From NCBI RefSeq assembly GCF_011305535.1, contig NZ_CP049905.1:1746001-1810000 (forward strand): 64,000 nucleotides of DNA. Direction: 5' to 3'. Below the pieces are notes generated by a model. It had not been told where the DNA came from. It ran no database searches and worked only from the letters and a program-made list of their open reading frames with translations. This stretch comes from Diaphorobacter sp. HDW4B. GTDB lineage: Bacteria; Pseudomonadota; Gammaproteobacteria; Burkholderiales; Burkholderiaceae_C. Numbering within the stretch: the first letter of the stretch is position 1; each line of letters opens with the position of its first letter. This document shows positions 8,298 through 17,669 of this stretch, in pieces. The position numbers were made by a program, and so were the translations under genes.

Positions 8298-9290
8298 TTA
8301 TTCCTTCTCGATGCCCGCCTGCTTGATGAGCTTGCCCCAGTAGGCCAGTTGCTCATTCACGTAGGTGGCGAATTCCTCGGGCGTCTTCGTGGGCCAGACT
8401 TCAAACCCGACGCCTGCCAACTGCTCGCGCACGGCCTTGTCGGCAAGAATCACCTGCAGCTCGGAGTTGATGCGATCGACGACCTCTTTGGGCGTGTTCG
8501 CGGGCGCGAAGATGCCGTTCCACGACGTCAGGTCAAAGCCCGGAATCGTCTTGCCTATGGCCGGCACGTTGGGCAGCAGGTTCGTGCCCTTTGCGGCCGT
8601 CACGCCGAGTGCGCGAACGCGTTCGCTCTTGAGCATGCTCCAGCTCGATCCAAGGTCGGCCACGTACACCTGAATCTGCTCGCCCATCAGATCGGTCAGC
8701 GCCTGCGGGCTGGACTTGTAGGGCACCTTGGCGATCTGCAGTTTGGCGATGTATTTGATGGTCTCCGAGGCCACTTCCGATGTGCTGTTCGGCGTGCCGT
8801 AGGAAAGCTTGTCGGGATGGGCCTTGGCGTAGTCGATCAGCTCCTGAACGGTCTTCACCGGCAGCTTGGGATTGACCACCAATGCAAATGGCAATTCGCC
8901 CACGCGCGCAATCGGAGTGAAGTCCTTGACCGGGTCGTACTTGAGACTTTTGAACAGCCACGGATTCGCCGAGTGCGATGTGTTCGTGGTCATGAACAGC
9001 GTGTAGCCATCGGGCTTGGCCTTGGCCGCAAACTGTGCGCCGATCTGCGCGCTCGCACCCGCACGGTTGTCGACGATGACGGTCTGCTTGAGCCGCTCGC
9101 CGAGCTTGGTGGCCACCACGCGCGCGACGGCATCCGTGCCGCTGCCTGCGGCGAACGGAACGACCAGCGTGATCGGTCCGGCAGAGGGATAGGGCGGCGG
9201 AGTCTGGGCCGATGCCCAGCCCGTGAACGCGACAGCGCCCGCGAGCACGGACGCCTTGATGAGAAAGGCGGAACGCTTCATCTTGAACAT
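8298..9290 (-). CDS. Bug-type tripartite tricarboxylate receptor, periplasmic
   Basis: A 330-residue solute-binding protein of the Bug (TctC) family. A signal peptide ends in WASAQ. The mature protein has family motifs ITLVVPFAAGSGTDAVAR, VDNRAGAS, KPDGYTL and a C-terminal half with FAPANTPKEVVDRIN. Bug proteins capture carboxylates or related small solutes in the periplasm and often have no dedicated permease. No TctA/TctB membrane gene is present here, so it is an orphan receptor. The ATG at 9290 has an AAGGAG site seven to ten bases upstream. As the first gene of the minus-strand run it may deliver the substrate processed by the acyl-CoA dehydrogenase unit. Confidence 0.93.
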   Translation of the reverse strand: MFKMKRSAFLIKASVLAGAVAFTGWASAQTPPPYPSAGPITLVVPFAAGSGTDAVARVVATKLGERLKQTVIVDNRAGASAQIGAQFAAKAKPDGYTLFMTTNTSHSANPWLFKSLKYDPVKDFTPIARVGELPFALVVNPKLPVKTVQELIDYAKAHPDKLSYGTPNSTSEVASETIKYIAKLQIAKVPYKSSPQALTDLMGEQIQVYVADLGSSWSMLKSERVRALGVTAAKGTNLLPNVPAIGKTIPGFDLTSWNGIFAPANTPKEVVDRINSELQVILADKAVREQLAGVGFEVWPTKTPEEFATYVNEQLAYWGKLIKQAGIEKE

Positions 9291-9432
9291 GCTGCTTGTC
9301 TCCTTGAGTCCAGCGCCGTGTGGTTTTTTATTCGGCGATGGACTCATGGTGCGCAGTTCAAGTATTTGCGTCCAATTCCTTTTTACTGGTCAATTATTCG
9401 TTTTGGAAATCACAAGATCGCGAGATCACGCA

Positions 9433-9879
9433 CTACACATCACGCATGGTGATCGGAATCGTCACCGGCCCGTCGTTGACCAGATGCACCTGCATGTCCG
9501 CCGCGAACTGGCCCGTCTGCACGATGGGATGGGCGGCACGTGCCTTCTCGACAAAATACTCATACAGCCGACGACCTTCATCGGGCGCAGCTGCACCCGT
9601 GAAACTCGGGCGATTGCCGCCCTTGGTGTCGGCCGCCAGCGTGAACTGGCTCACCACCAGCAGGCCACCGCCGATGTCCTGCACGCTGCGGTTCATCTTG
9701 CCTGCTTCGTCGCTGAAGATGCGCAGTTTCAGAATCTTCGCGAGCAGTTTGTCGGCGAGCTTGTCGCTGTCGCCCTGCTCGGCGCACAGCAGCACCAGCA
9801 GGCCCTGATCGATCTGGCCGATGATTTCGCCAGCCACTTCCACGCGCGCCTGGCGCACGCGTTGCAATACCGTGATCAC
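9433..9879 (-). CDS. dtd: D-aminoacyl-tRNA deacylase
   Basis: The 148-residue product is a DTD. It has the two active-site motifs SQFTLAADT (-SQxTL-) and NDGPVTIPI (-NxGPVT-) and the [10 protein letters not shown] segment. The enzyme hydrolyses D-amino acids and glycine mischarged on tRNA. I chose the GTG at 9879, which gives the canonical [12 protein letters not shown] beginning and normal length, and has AAGGA nine bases upstream. It follows the CDF transporter gene by only four bases, so the two are probably translationally coupled. A longer in-frame extension to 10083 overlaps that gene and has no family similarity. Confidence 0.95.
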   Translation of the reverse strand: MITVLQRVRQARVEVAGEIIGQIDQGLLVLLCAEQGDSDKLADKLLAKILKLRIFSDEAGKMNRSVQDIGGGLLVVSQFTLAADTKGGNRPSFTGAAAPDEGRRLYEYFVEKARAAHPIVQTGQFAADMQVHLVNDGPVTIPITMRDV

Positions 9880-9883
9880 TGCT

Positions 9884-10870
9884 TCACTTTCCTTGTTGTT
9901 GTGGGTTGATGGGTTCGTTCTGTGATGCCACGGTCTCGAACACCGTGGCCTGCCCGAGCGGCAATATTTCAATCGTTGCGCGCAGATTGGGCACGGCCTG
10001 CATGAGCGCCGTTTCCACATCAGTGCGCAGTTGTGCGGCGCGGCCCAGAGTCCATTCGGCGGGCACATGCATGTGCACGTCAACGAAGTTACGGCTGCCT
10101 GCGCGGCGCGAGATCAAACTGTCGAAACGTGCCGCTCCACTGCTTTGTGCGCTGTAACGGTCGAGCACCTGCTGCACACTTTGCAGTTGATCCTGCGGCA
10201 AAGCCTCGTCCATCAAGCCTTGCGACGACTCCCAGAGCATCGAACCGCCTTCGCGCAAGATATTGAGTGCCACCAGAATGGCGACCACTGGATCGATCCA
10301 ATGCCAGCCGGTCCATGCAGCCGCAATCAAACCGATCAGCACGCCAGCCGAGGTCCACACGTCGGTGAACAGATGGCGCGCATCGCCTTCCAGCGCCTTG
10401 GAATGATGCACCCGCGCCGCGCGCAACATGTACCACGCCAGCACGCCATTGCAGACGCTGCTGAGCACCAGCAGCACAGAGCCCCAGCCGACCTGCTCGA
10501 TGGGCTGCGGATCCATGAGCCGCGACACACCCGCCCACAGAATCGCCATGGCCGCGCCAATGATGAGAATGCCTTCAAAGCCCGAAGAAAAAAACTCCGC
10601 CTTGTGATGGCCATAAGGATGTTCTTCGTCCGCCGGGCGGCGTGCAATCGTCACCATGGCCAGCGCAAACACCGCACCCGCCAGATTGACGAAGGATTCA
10701 AGCGCATCGGACAGCATGCCCACCGAGCCCGTCACCCACCAGGCCAGTGTCTTCAGAAAAATGGTCAGAATCGCCACGCCCACGGACACGCGCAGCAGCG
10801 TGGCTGGCGTCATCCACGCGGGAACCGTGGCATTTGGCTGAACTGAACTGGGTTCTGGTGCGTTGGGCAT
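9884..10870 (-). CDS. Cation diffusion facilitator (CDF) family transporter
   Basis: About 328 residues with a six-segment CDF membrane domain followed by a cytoplasmic domain of about 100 residues. Metal-site motifs are visible: [12 protein letters not shown] in segment 2, [15 protein letters not shown] in the loop, and [17 protein letters not shown] in segment 5, giving an H/D-rich tetrahedral site. CDF proteins export divalent metals such as zinc, iron, cobalt or manganese in exchange for protons. The D-and-H set does not firmly fix the metal. The C-terminal segment contains [16 protein letters not shown], as in dimerising CDF tails. ATG at 10870 is preferred over one at 10879. It forms a two-gene unit with dtd. 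Confidence 0.92.
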   Translation of the reverse strand: MPNAPEPSSVQPNATVPAWMTPATLLRVSVGVAILTIFLKTLAWWVTGSVGMLSDALESFVNLAGAVFALAMVTIARRPADEEHPYGHHKAEFFSSGFEGILIIGAAMAILWAGVSRLMDPQPIEQVGWGSVLLVLSSVCNGVLAWYMLRAARVHHSKALEGDARHLFTDVWTSAGVLIGLIAAAWTGWHWIDPVVAILVALNILREGGSMLWESSQGLMDEALPQDQLQSVQQVLDRYSAQSSGAARFDSLISRRAGSRNFVDVHMHVPAEWTLGRAAQLRTDVETALMQAVPNLRATIEILPLGQATVFETVASQNEPINPQQQGK

Positions 10871-10972
10871 ACACCCCATTATCCCCGTGCGCCTTCACCC
10901 CTTGGGGCGACCACCTGTTGGCGAAAATTCACCCATCCATGCAAATGTCACCAAGCCGTGGACAATAGGCCC

Positions 10973-12454
10973 ATGTCATCCATTCCCATGTTCACAGAAC
11001 CGACGCTGCATACCGACCCGGCCGACGCGCTGGCGCAGGTACAACGCATTTATCAACAGCAGATCAACCTCCTGCGCGATGCGATGCAGCGCTTTGTGGC
11101 AGGGGAGACTCCGCCCGAGCATGTGCGCGCTTACTACCCGTTCGTGCGCATGCAGACATCGACCGTGGCGCGCACGCCTTCGCCGTTCGCCTACGGTTTT
11201 GTCGAAGGCCCGGGAAAATATGAAACCACGTTGACCCGCCCCGATCTGTTCGCCAACTACTACCTCGAACAGTTCCGCCTGCTACGCGCCAGCCATAACG
11301 TGGAGCTTGAAGTCGGCCTGAGTTCGCAGCCGATTCCCATCCACTTCTCGTTCGCCGAGCACGACCATATCGAAGGTGCCCTCTCGCCCGAGCGCCGCAT
11401 GCTGATGCGCGACGTGTTCGACCTGCCCGACCTGTCCGCGATGGACGACGGCATCGCCAACGGCACCTGGGAGGCCAGGCCCGGCGAGGCCCAGCCGCTG
11501 TCGCTGTTCACCGCGCCGCGCGTGGACTACTCGCTGCACCGCCTGCGGCACTACACCGGCACACAGCCCGAGTGGTTCCAGAACTTCGTGCTGTTCACCA
11601 ACTACCAGTTCTACATCGACGAATTCGTGCGCCTCGGCCAGGCCGAGATGGCCAGAGAAGACAGCGAATACATCGCCTTCATCGAACCCGGTAACGTCGT
11701 CAAGCGCCGCAAGGGCTTGACCGCCAAGCCCGGCGACGAACTAGGCGTGGCCCCGCCGCGCCTGCCGCAGATGCCCGCGTACCACCTCGTGCGTGCGGAC
11801 GGCAGCGGCATCACCATGGTCAACATCGGCGTCGGCCCCGCCAACGCCAAGACCATCACCGACCACATCGCCGTGCTGCGCCCGCATGCGTGGATGATGC
11901 TCGGCCACTGCGCGGGCCTGCGCAACAGCCAGCAACTGGGCGACTACGTGCTCGCCCACGCCTACGTGCGCGAGGACCATGTGCTCGACGAAGAACTGCC
12001 GCTGTGGGTGCCGATCCCCGCGCTTGCCGAAATCCAGATGGCGTTGCAACAAGCCGTGGCCGACGTGGCGAAGGTGCCCGAAGATCAGCTCAAGCGCATC
12101 ATGCGCACCGGCACGGTCGCCAGCACCGACAACCGCAACTGGGAACTGCTGCCCGACAACAAACCGCAGCGCCGTTTCAGCCAGAGCCGCGCTGTGGCGC
12201 TGGACATGGAAAGCGCGACCATCGCGGCGAACGGGTTCCGTTTTCGCGTTCCTTATGGGACGTTGCTGTGCGTTTCGGACAAGCCGTTGCATGGGGAGAT
12301 CAAGCTGCCCGGGATGGCGAATCATTTTTATCGCGAGCGGGTGGATCAGCATTTGCGCATTGGCATGCGGGCCATCGACATCCTGCGGGATGGGGGGACG
12401 CAACGATTGCATAGTCGCAAGTTGCGTAGTTTTGCTGAAGTGGCGTTTCAGTGA
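10973..12454 (+). CDS. amn: AMP nucleosidase
   Basis: A roughly 493-residue protein with the AMP nucleosidase two-domain layout. The N-terminal AMN domain begins near DALAQVQRIYQQQINLLRDA. The C-terminal part is a phosphorylase-superfamily domain with NIGVGPANAKTITDH, MLGHCAGLRNSQ and ALDMESATIAANGFRF, the last bearing the substrate-binding Met-Glu-Ser. It cleaves AMP to adenine and ribose 5-phosphate, adjusting the adenylate pool. The ATG at 10973 is chosen; an in-frame GTG at 10958 and an ATG at 10988 are alternatives. It is divergent from the CDF gene, about 100 bases apart. A family-1 repeat begins about 40 bases past its stop. Confidence 0.95.
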   Translation: MSSIPMFTEPTLHTDPADALAQVQRIYQQQINLLRDAMQRFVAGETPPEHVRAYYPFVRMQTSTVARTPSPFAYGFVEGPGKYETTLTRPDLFANYYLEQFRLLRASHNVELEVGLSSQPIPIHFSFAEHDHIEGALSPERRMLMRDVFDLPDLSAMDDGIANGTWEARPGEAQPLSLFTAPRVDYSLHRLRHYTGTQPEWFQNFVLFTNYQFYIDEFVRLGQAEMAREDSEYIAFIEPGNVVKRRKGLTAKPGDELGVAPPRLPQMPAYHLVRADGSGITMVNIGVGPANAKTITDHIAVLRPHAWMMLGHCAGLRNSQQLGDYVLAHAYVREDHVLDEELPLWVPIPALAEIQMALQQAVADVAKVPEDQLKRIMRTGTVASTDNRNWELLPDNKPQRRFSQSRAVALDMESATIAANGFRFRVPYGTLLCVSDKPLHGEIKLPGMANHFYRERVDQHLRIGMRAIDILRDGGTQRLHSRKLRSFAEVAFQ

Positions 12455-12492
12455 TTCTTTTGCTTTTTTGGCAGGGGCTAGGTGGTTGATTT

Positions 12493-12703
12493 CGGGTGCC
12501 GGGTGTTCGCCCCGGCGGGCGAGTAACTTTTTGCTTGCGCCAAAAAGTCACCAAAAATCGCTTTTCAATACCCGCGGCAGAACTCACTTCGCGCCAAAGG
12601 CGCTCCGTTCGGGCAACCGCCGCGAGTCAGTGTTTTCATAAGAGGTATGTCACGGCACTTTGCTTCGCTCGTGCTGCATCTCGCGACTGCGCGAGATGCC
12701 CGG
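12493..12703 (+). repeat. Dispersed repeat family 1, copy B
   Basis: This copy has the same orientation and block order as the one at 5427, with long identical stretches in the first 65 bases. The terminal hairpin has arms GCATCTCGCG and CGCGAGATGC around a four-base loop, ending at about 12700. It lies just past the amn stop codon. Together with the inverted copy at 12776-12966 it fills most of the 529-base gap before the GMC oxidoreductase gene. Confidence 0.85.
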
Positions 12704-12775
12704 GTGCAAGCCGCGCGACGAATTGAACTCTCGCGCTAAAACGTCAATTTTTTCCGTCGCGATACTCGCGCCTCC

Positions 12776-12966
12776 GCTGCTGCACCGCAGAGTGCAGCAG
12801 CGCCCTCCCCAGCTTTTGATCTGACTCACGATAGTTGCCCGAACGGCGCGCCTACGGCGCAAAGTGAGTTCTATCGTGTGACCCCGCATTCAAGCGCGCT
12901 TTTGGTGACTTTTCGCGCGCCAGCGAAAAGTTACTCGCCCGCCGGGGCGAACACCCGGCACCCGCA
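12776..12966 (-). repeat. Dispersed repeat family 1, copy C (inverted, diverged end)
   Basis: Read on the minus strand this region repeats the start of copies A and B (GGTGCCGGGTGTTCGCCCC, GCGAGTAACTTTT, AAAAGTCACC, CGTTCGGGCAACTATCG). The palindromic end is replaced by an unrelated but perfect 10-bp hairpin at 12776-12801 (GCTGCTGCAC and its complement, loop CGCAGA). The conserved part spans about 12821-12966. Copies B and C therefore form a large imperfect inverted pair between two convergent genes. The 12707-12775 spacer between them holds nothing I recognise. Confidence 0.75.
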
Positions 12967-12983
12967 ATCAAACAAACGACAAA

Positions 12984-14579
12984 TCAAGAAGCAGCAGAAC
13001 GAATCAAGTCGATGGCCTTCTCAGCCATCATGACCACAGGCGCATTCGTATTCCCACTCACCACCCGAGGCATCACAGAAGCATCCACCACCCGCAGCCC
13101 CTGCACGCCATGCACGCGCAACTGCGCATCCACCACATCCATCGGCCCAGTCCCCATGCGACACGACCCGACAGGGTGGTAAATCGTGTCGGCATAGTTG
13201 CGGATGTACTCGGCAATCTGCTCATCGGTCTGCGCGTTGGCGGAATAGTCCAGCTCCTTGCCGCCCAGATTCTTCAACGCAGGCTGCGCCAGAATCTTCC
13301 GCATGGTCTTCACCGCACCGATCATCTTCTGCATGTCTTCCGGATCGGCAAAGAACGCTGGGTCGATCAACGGAGGAGCCAGTGCATCGGCGCTGGCGAG
13401 CGTCACGCGGCCTCGGCTTTTGGGTTGGAGCAGGCAGACGTGACAGGAGTAGCCGTGGCCCCAGACGGTCTTGCGGCCATGATCGAGCAGTTTGCCGACG
13501 ACGAAGTGCAATTGCAGATCGGGAACGGTTTCGCTGTCGCTGCTTTTGATGAAGCCGCCTGCTTCGGCAAAGTTGGTGGTCAGCATGCCGGTGCGTTTCG
13601 AGTTCCATTCAAAAGCTGCGCGCACCAAACTCGCCGTGCCTTGGAGCGAGAGGCCGAAGGAGTCGGTGAGCTGCGGGCCGTCGACCACGGTCACGACGTC
13701 GGGGTGATCGTGCAGATGCTCGCCCACACCGGGCAGGTCGTGCACGACGTTGATGCCTAGCTTCTGCAGATCCGCGCCGTTGCCAATGCCCGAGAGCATG
13801 AGAATTTGCGGCGACAACAATGCGCCCGCACTGAGCAGCACCTCGCGCGTGGCGCGTTCGGAGTGCAGCGCGCCGCCCTTGAAATACTGCACGCCCACCG
13901 CGCGCTTGCCGTCCATGAGCACGCGCGTGACTTGCGCGCCGGTCACCACATGCAGGTTGGAGCGCGAGGACAGATGCGGCGTGAGATAGGCCTTGGCGGC
14001 GCTGAATCGTTCGCCATTCTTGTGCGTGACCTGGTACAGCCCCACGCCCTCGAACTCAGGGCCGTTGAAGTCGTTGTTGTGCGCATGGCCTGCCTGAATA
14101 CCGGCCTGCACGAACGCATGGCTCAGCGGGTTCGGGCTGCGCAGATCGGCCACGTTGAGCGGCCCGCCCGTGCCGTGCAGATCATCAGCTCCGCGCTCGT
14201 TGTTCTCGGCGCGTTTGAAGTACGGCAGCACATCGCTCCAGCCCCAGCCCGCGTTGCCCTGTTCGGCCCAGTGGTCGTAATCGCTCGCATGGCCGCGCGC
14301 GTAGATCATGGCGTTGACGGAGCTTGATCCGCCCAGCGTCTTGCCGCGCGGCTGATAACCACGCCGCCCGCCCAGACCCGGCTGCGGCGTGGTCGAAAGC
14401 TTCCAGTTGTTGGCACCGGTCTTGGCCATCACGGCAAGGCCCGCCGGGCAGTGGATCAGCACACTGCTGTCCGGCCCGCCCGCCTCGATGAGGCAGACCC
14501 GCACCTGCGGATCCTCGCTCAAACGCCCCGCCAACACAGATCCCGCCGAACCCCCACCCACCACGATGTAGTCGAACAT
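12984..14579 (-). CDS. GMC-family FAD oxidoreductase (choline dehydrogenase-like)
   Basis: A 531-residue GMC flavoenzyme. The N-terminal dinucleotide motif is VVGGGSAGSVLAGRLSE followed by IEAGG. GMC signature 1 appears as GKTLGGSSSVNAMIYARG and signature 2 as VLLSAGALLSPQILMLSGIG. The C-terminal catalytic region has HPVGSCRMG and NTNAPVVMMAEKA, with the expected His and Asn. It oxidises an alcohol to an aldehyde, and possibly beyond, in the cytosol. BetA-type choline oxidation is possible, but no betaine genes are near, so the substrate is open. ATG at 14579 is chosen over an upstream extension to 14684. It is divergent from the 3-hydroxybutyryl-CoA dehydrogenase gene. Confidence 0.92.
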   Translation of the reverse strand: MFDYIVVGGGSAGSVLAGRLSEDPQVRVCLIEAGGPDSSVLIHCPAGLAVMAKTGANNWKLSTTPQPGLGGRRGYQPRGKTLGGSSSVNAMIYARGHASDYDHWAEQGNAGWGWSDVLPYFKRAENNERGADDLHGTGGPLNVADLRSPNPLSHAFVQAGIQAGHAHNNDFNGPEFEGVGLYQVTHKNGERFSAAKAYLTPHLSSRSNLHVVTGAQVTRVLMDGKRAVGVQYFKGGALHSERATREVLLSAGALLSPQILMLSGIGNGADLQKLGINVVHDLPGVGEHLHDHPDVVTVVDGPQLTDSFGLSLQGTASLVRAAFEWNSKRTGMLTTNFAEAGGFIKSSDSETVPDLQLHFVVGKLLDHGRKTVWGHGYSCHVCLLQPKSRGRVTLASADALAPPLIDPAFFADPEDMQKMIGAVKTMRKILAQPALKNLGGKELDYSANAQTDEQIAEYIRNYADTIYHPVGSCRMGTGPMDVVDAQLRVHGVQGLRVVDASVMPRVVSGNTNAPVVMMAEKAIDLIRSAAS

Positions 14580-14720
14580 GTGACACCCGTCTCCGTTGAA
14601 AAAGCGTATCCGCGCGTTTTTGCCGATACCATGTATGGTTGCGCTGCAGCAATGATGGAAAAGATCCCTGCGGCCACCTACCAACCCATTTTTTGTTTTT
14701 CTCTACAAGGCAGACTTTAT

Positions 14721-15569
14721 ATGACGATTTCTACCGTGGGCATCATTGGCGCTGGCACGATGGGCAATGGCATTGCGCAAGCGTGTGCAGTTTCCGGCAT
14801 CAACGTGGTGATGGTGGACATCTCCGACGCAGCCGTGCAAAAGGGCATCGCGACAGTGAGCGGCAGCCTCGACCGACTGATCAAGAAGGAAAAAATTTCC
14901 GAAGCCGACAAGGCTGCAGCGCTGGCACGCATCAAGGGCTCGACCAACTACGACGACCTGAAGGCCACGCAGATCGTGATCGAAGCCGCAACCGAAAACT
15001 TCGATCTCAAGGTCAAGATCCTCAAGCAAGTCGACGCCCTGCTCGCGCCCGAAGTGATCCTGGCATCGAACACCTCGTCGATCTCCATCACCAAGCTGGC
15101 AGCCGTCACCAGCCGCGCCGACCGCTTCATCGGCATGCATTTCTTCAACCCCGTGCCGATGATGGCGCTGGTGGAAATCATCCGTGGCCTGCAGACTTCC
15201 GACGACACGCACGCAGCGGTGAAGACCCTGTCCGAGCGCCTCGGCAAGAGCCCCATCACCGTGAAGAACGCCCCCGGTTTTGTGGTCAACCGCATTCTGG
15301 TGCCGATGATCAACGAAGCCTTCTTCGTGCTGGCCGAAGGCTCCGCCACCGCCGAAGACATCGACGCCGGCATGAAGCTCGGCTGCAACCAGCCCATCGG
15401 CCCACTGGCGCTGGCCGACATGATCGGCCTGGACGTGTGCCTGGCCGTGATGGACGTGTACCTGGAAGAGTTCGGCGACAGCAAGTACCGCCCCTGCCCG
15501 CTGCTCAAGGAAATGGTGGCCGCAGGCCGCCTGGGCCGCAAGACCGGTCAGGGCGTGTACAAGTACTGA
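14721..15569 (+). CDS. 3-hydroxybutyryl-CoA dehydrogenase
   Basis: A 282-residue enzyme of the PaaH/Hbd family. The Rossmann motif VGIIGAGTMGNGIAQ is at residues 6-20. The catalytic His is in MHFFNPVPMMALVEI, the Glu is in VIEAATEN, and the C-terminal domain begins near PGFVVNRILVPMINEA. It interconverts 3-hydroxyacyl-CoA and acetoacyl-CoA with NAD(P)H, in short-chain fatty acid or PHB-linked metabolism. It stands alone, with no thiolase or crotonase next to it. The ATG at 14721 gives the standard N terminus. Its stop is followed within 31 bases by an inverted copy of repeat family 1. Confidence 0.95.
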   Translation: MTISTVGIIGAGTMGNGIAQACAVSGINVVMVDISDAAVQKGIATVSGSLDRLIKKEKISEADKAAALARIKGSTNYDDLKATQIVIEAATENFDLKVKILKQVDALLAPEVILASNTSSISITKLAAVTSRADRFIGMHFFNPVPMMALVEIIRGLQTSDDTHAAVKTLSERLGKSPITVKNAPGFVVNRILVPMINEAFFVLAEGSATAEDIDAGMKLGCNQPIGPLALADMIGLDVCLAVMDVYLEEFGDSKYRPCPLLKEMVAAGRLGRKTGQGVYKY

Positions 15570-15599
15570 CAGGAACAGGAAGAGGAAAAGGCGCAACCA

Positions 15600-15807
15600 C
15601 ATCTCGCGAAGTCGCGAGATGAACCCGGCACGAGCGAAGCAAAGTGCCGTAACGCACCTCTTCCAGACTGACTTGCGGCAAGCTGTCTGAACGGAGCGCC
15701 TTCGGCGCGCAGAGAGTTTTGCCGCAGGTATTCCAAGCGCATTTTTGGTTCCTTATTGTGCGCAAGCAAAAAGGGACTCCGCCGCCGGGCGGAACTCCCG
15801 GCCTCCG
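15600..15807 (-). repeat. Dispersed repeat family 1, copy D
   Basis: This copy is inverted relative to copy A, so the palindrome comes first: arms CATCTCGCGA and TCGCGAGATG around AG at 15600-15621. It is followed by blocks matching the complement of copy A (CGGAGCGCC, TTGCCGCAGG, GCGCAAGCAAAAAGGGACTC, GCCGCCGGGCGGAACTCCCGG). It is more diverged than A and B in the last 60 bases. It lies in the gap between two plus-strand genes, so it could separate their transcripts. Confidence 0.78.
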
Positions 15808-15878
15808 TAAACAAAGACACAGCAGCAAAAGAAAAAGAAGCACAGCCAGAGGGACCCTCAGTCAAAGGAGAAAAGCAA

Positions 15879-16688
15879 ATGCCCGCTCCCAACCCCTTCA
15901 AAGCCGCCCTCCAATCCGGCCAGCCACAGATAGGCATCTGGTCCACCCTCACCTCCCCGCTGGTGGCAGAACTCCTCGCAGGCTCAGGCTACGACTGGAT
16001 CCTGCTCGACACCGAGCACGCCCCCAACGACGTCCCGTTGATGGTCCCCCATCTGCAAGCAGTGGCTGCAACAGGCAAGCCCACCCACCCCGTTGTCCGC
16101 CCCGCGTGGAACGACCACGTCCTCATCAAGCGATACCTCGACATCGGCGCGCAAACGCTGCTGATCCCCTTCGTGCAAAACAAAGAGGAAGCGCAAGCGG
16201 CAGTGAACGCCATCCGCTACGCGCCCCACGGCGTGCGCGGTCTCGGCGGATCGGTGCGGGCTTCCAACTTCGGCCGTGACGCCCACTACATCCGCGACGC
16301 CGAAAAGGAGCTGTGTCTGCTTGTGCAGGTCGAGACCAAGGAAGCCCTCGCGCAGATCGAAGCCATTGCTGCGGTCGATGGTGTGGACGGCATCTTCATC
16401 GGCCCATCCGATCTGTCGGCCAGCATGGGGCATCCCGGCCAACCGAACCACCCCGAAGTGCGCGCCGCCATTGACGACGCCATCGTCCGCATTCGCGCGA
16501 CGGGCAAGGCGCCGGGCATTCTGCAGGTCAACGAGGAACGCGCCCGCGAATGCCTTGCGCTCGGCGCGCAGTTCGTCGCCGTGGCGCTCGACATGGTGCT
16601 GCTGCGCGAGGCTGCCGATGCCTGCGCCGCGCGATTCAAAAAACAAGGCGACGACGGCGCTGCGCCGATCGCACGCAGCACCTACTGA
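15879..16688 (+). CDS. HpcH/HpaI aldolase family protein
   Basis: The 269-residue protein is a class II pyruvate aldolase of the HpcH/HpaI family. Visible motifs are IGIWSTLTSPLVAELLAG, WILLDTEHAPND (with the Asp/Glu pair), VRPAWNDH, QVETKEAL and FIGPSDLSASMG. These supply the divalent metal ligands Glu and Asp and the substrate-binding Arg. Family members cleave 4-hydroxy-2-oxo acids, for example 2,4-dihydroxyhept-2-enedioate from homoprotocatechuate. The rest of that meta-cleavage pathway is not here, so the true substrate is uncertain. ATG at 15879 has a perfect AAAGGAG site eight bases upstream; a longer frame to 15756 runs through the repeat and is rejected. Confidence 0.93.
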   Translation: MPAPNPFKAALQSGQPQIGIWSTLTSPLVAELLAGSGYDWILLDTEHAPNDVPLMVPHLQAVAATGKPTHPVVRPAWNDHVLIKRYLDIGAQTLLIPFVQNKEEAQAAVNAIRYAPHGVRGLGGSVRASNFGRDAHYIRDAEKELCLLVQVETKEALAQIEAIAAVDGVDGIFIGPSDLSASMGHPGQPNHPEVRAAIDDAIVRIRATGKAPGILQVNEERARECLALGAQFVAVALDMVLLREAADACAARFKKQGDDGAAPIARSTY

Positions 16689-16778
16689 CGCCCGCAAAGC
16701 ACCACTAAACCACTGGGGATTGCAAGCCTGGAATCAGCTAGTGCCCTCATCATGTATGGATAGCCACTCGCATACCGC

Positions 16779-17540
16779 ATGAAATACGCCCTCCTCGCTG
16801 ATCTGCACTCCAACCTGCATGCGCTGGACGCGTGTCTCGAACACGCGCGCGCCCACGATGCGCAGCAGTTTGCGTTTCTCGGCGATCTGGTCGGCTACGG
16901 CGGCAGCCCCGCGCAGGTGCTTGATCGCGTGATGGCGCTGGTCTCCTGCGGCGCGCTGTGCGTGCGCGGCAATCACGAGCACATGGCGCTCAACCCACCC
17001 ACCGTCATTCGCCAGATGCAGGACGAAGGCGCGGCCTGGACGCACGAGCAACTGCAGCCGCTGCACCGCAGTTTTCTGGAGAATCTGCCGCTCACCACCA
17101 AGCTGGAGCAGGACGTGCTGCTCGCCCACGCCAGCGCCGATTCACCCGGCAACTGGCATTACGTGAGCGACAGCGGTGCGGCCGAGCGCTGCATGCGTGC
17201 GGCGTCCGCGCAGGACGAGTCCATCCGCTATGTCTTCGTCGGCCATGTGCACACGCAGTCGCTGTATTTTCTGACGCCCACGGCCAAGCTCATGCGCTTC
17301 AACCCCGAGCCCGGCGTGCCCGTGCCCGTGCCGCCGCATCGGCAGTGGCTGGCGGTAGTCGGCTCCTGCGGCCAGCCGCGCGACCGCGATCCGCGCGCCA
17401 TGTACGCCATGTACGACAGTGACGCGGCCACGCTCACGTTTCACCGCGTGGTCTATGACCACATGGCTGCGGCGACGGCAGTGCGCCAGACGCACGCCTT
17501 GCCGCCGCACTTTGCCGATCGGCTGGAATGGGGGCTTTGA
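16779..17540 (+). CDS. Metallophosphoesterase (YfcE-like calcineurin fold)
   Basis: A 253-residue calcineurin-like phosphoesterase. The dimetal site is spelled out by ALLADLHSNLHAL (D-x-H), FLGDLVGYGGSP (GD), VRGNHEHMAL (GNHE), LLAHAS and VFVGHVHTQ (GHxH). Related enzymes act as phosphodiesterases or protein phosphatases in the cytosol. It starts just upstream of a protein kinase/stress fusion and an SrkA-type kinase on the same strand (130-base gap), which suggests a reversible phosphorylation group. That pairing is inference from position. The start at 16779 gives the compact family N terminus MKYALLADLHSN. Confidence 0.9.
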   Translation: MKYALLADLHSNLHALDACLEHARAHDAQQFAFLGDLVGYGGSPAQVLDRVMALVSCGALCVRGNHEHMALNPPTVIRQMQDEGAAWTHEQLQPLHRSFLENLPLTTKLEQDVLLAHASADSPGNWHYVSDSGAAERCMRAASAQDESIRYVFVGHVHTQSLYFLTPTAKLMRFNPEPGVPVPVPPHRQWLAVVGSCGQPRDRDPRAMYAMYDSDAATLTFHRVVYDHMAAATAVRQTHALPPHFADRLEWGL

Positions 17541-17669
17541 AAAAAACACGCTTGCTGGATTGAAGACAAAAAAACAAAAAGCGCAGAGGCACAAAAGAAC
17601 GCCTCGCCGCATGGTTGATGGATTGAATAGTTTCGCCCGCTCCTTCACGTCCTCGTTCGTTCGCTCGAC

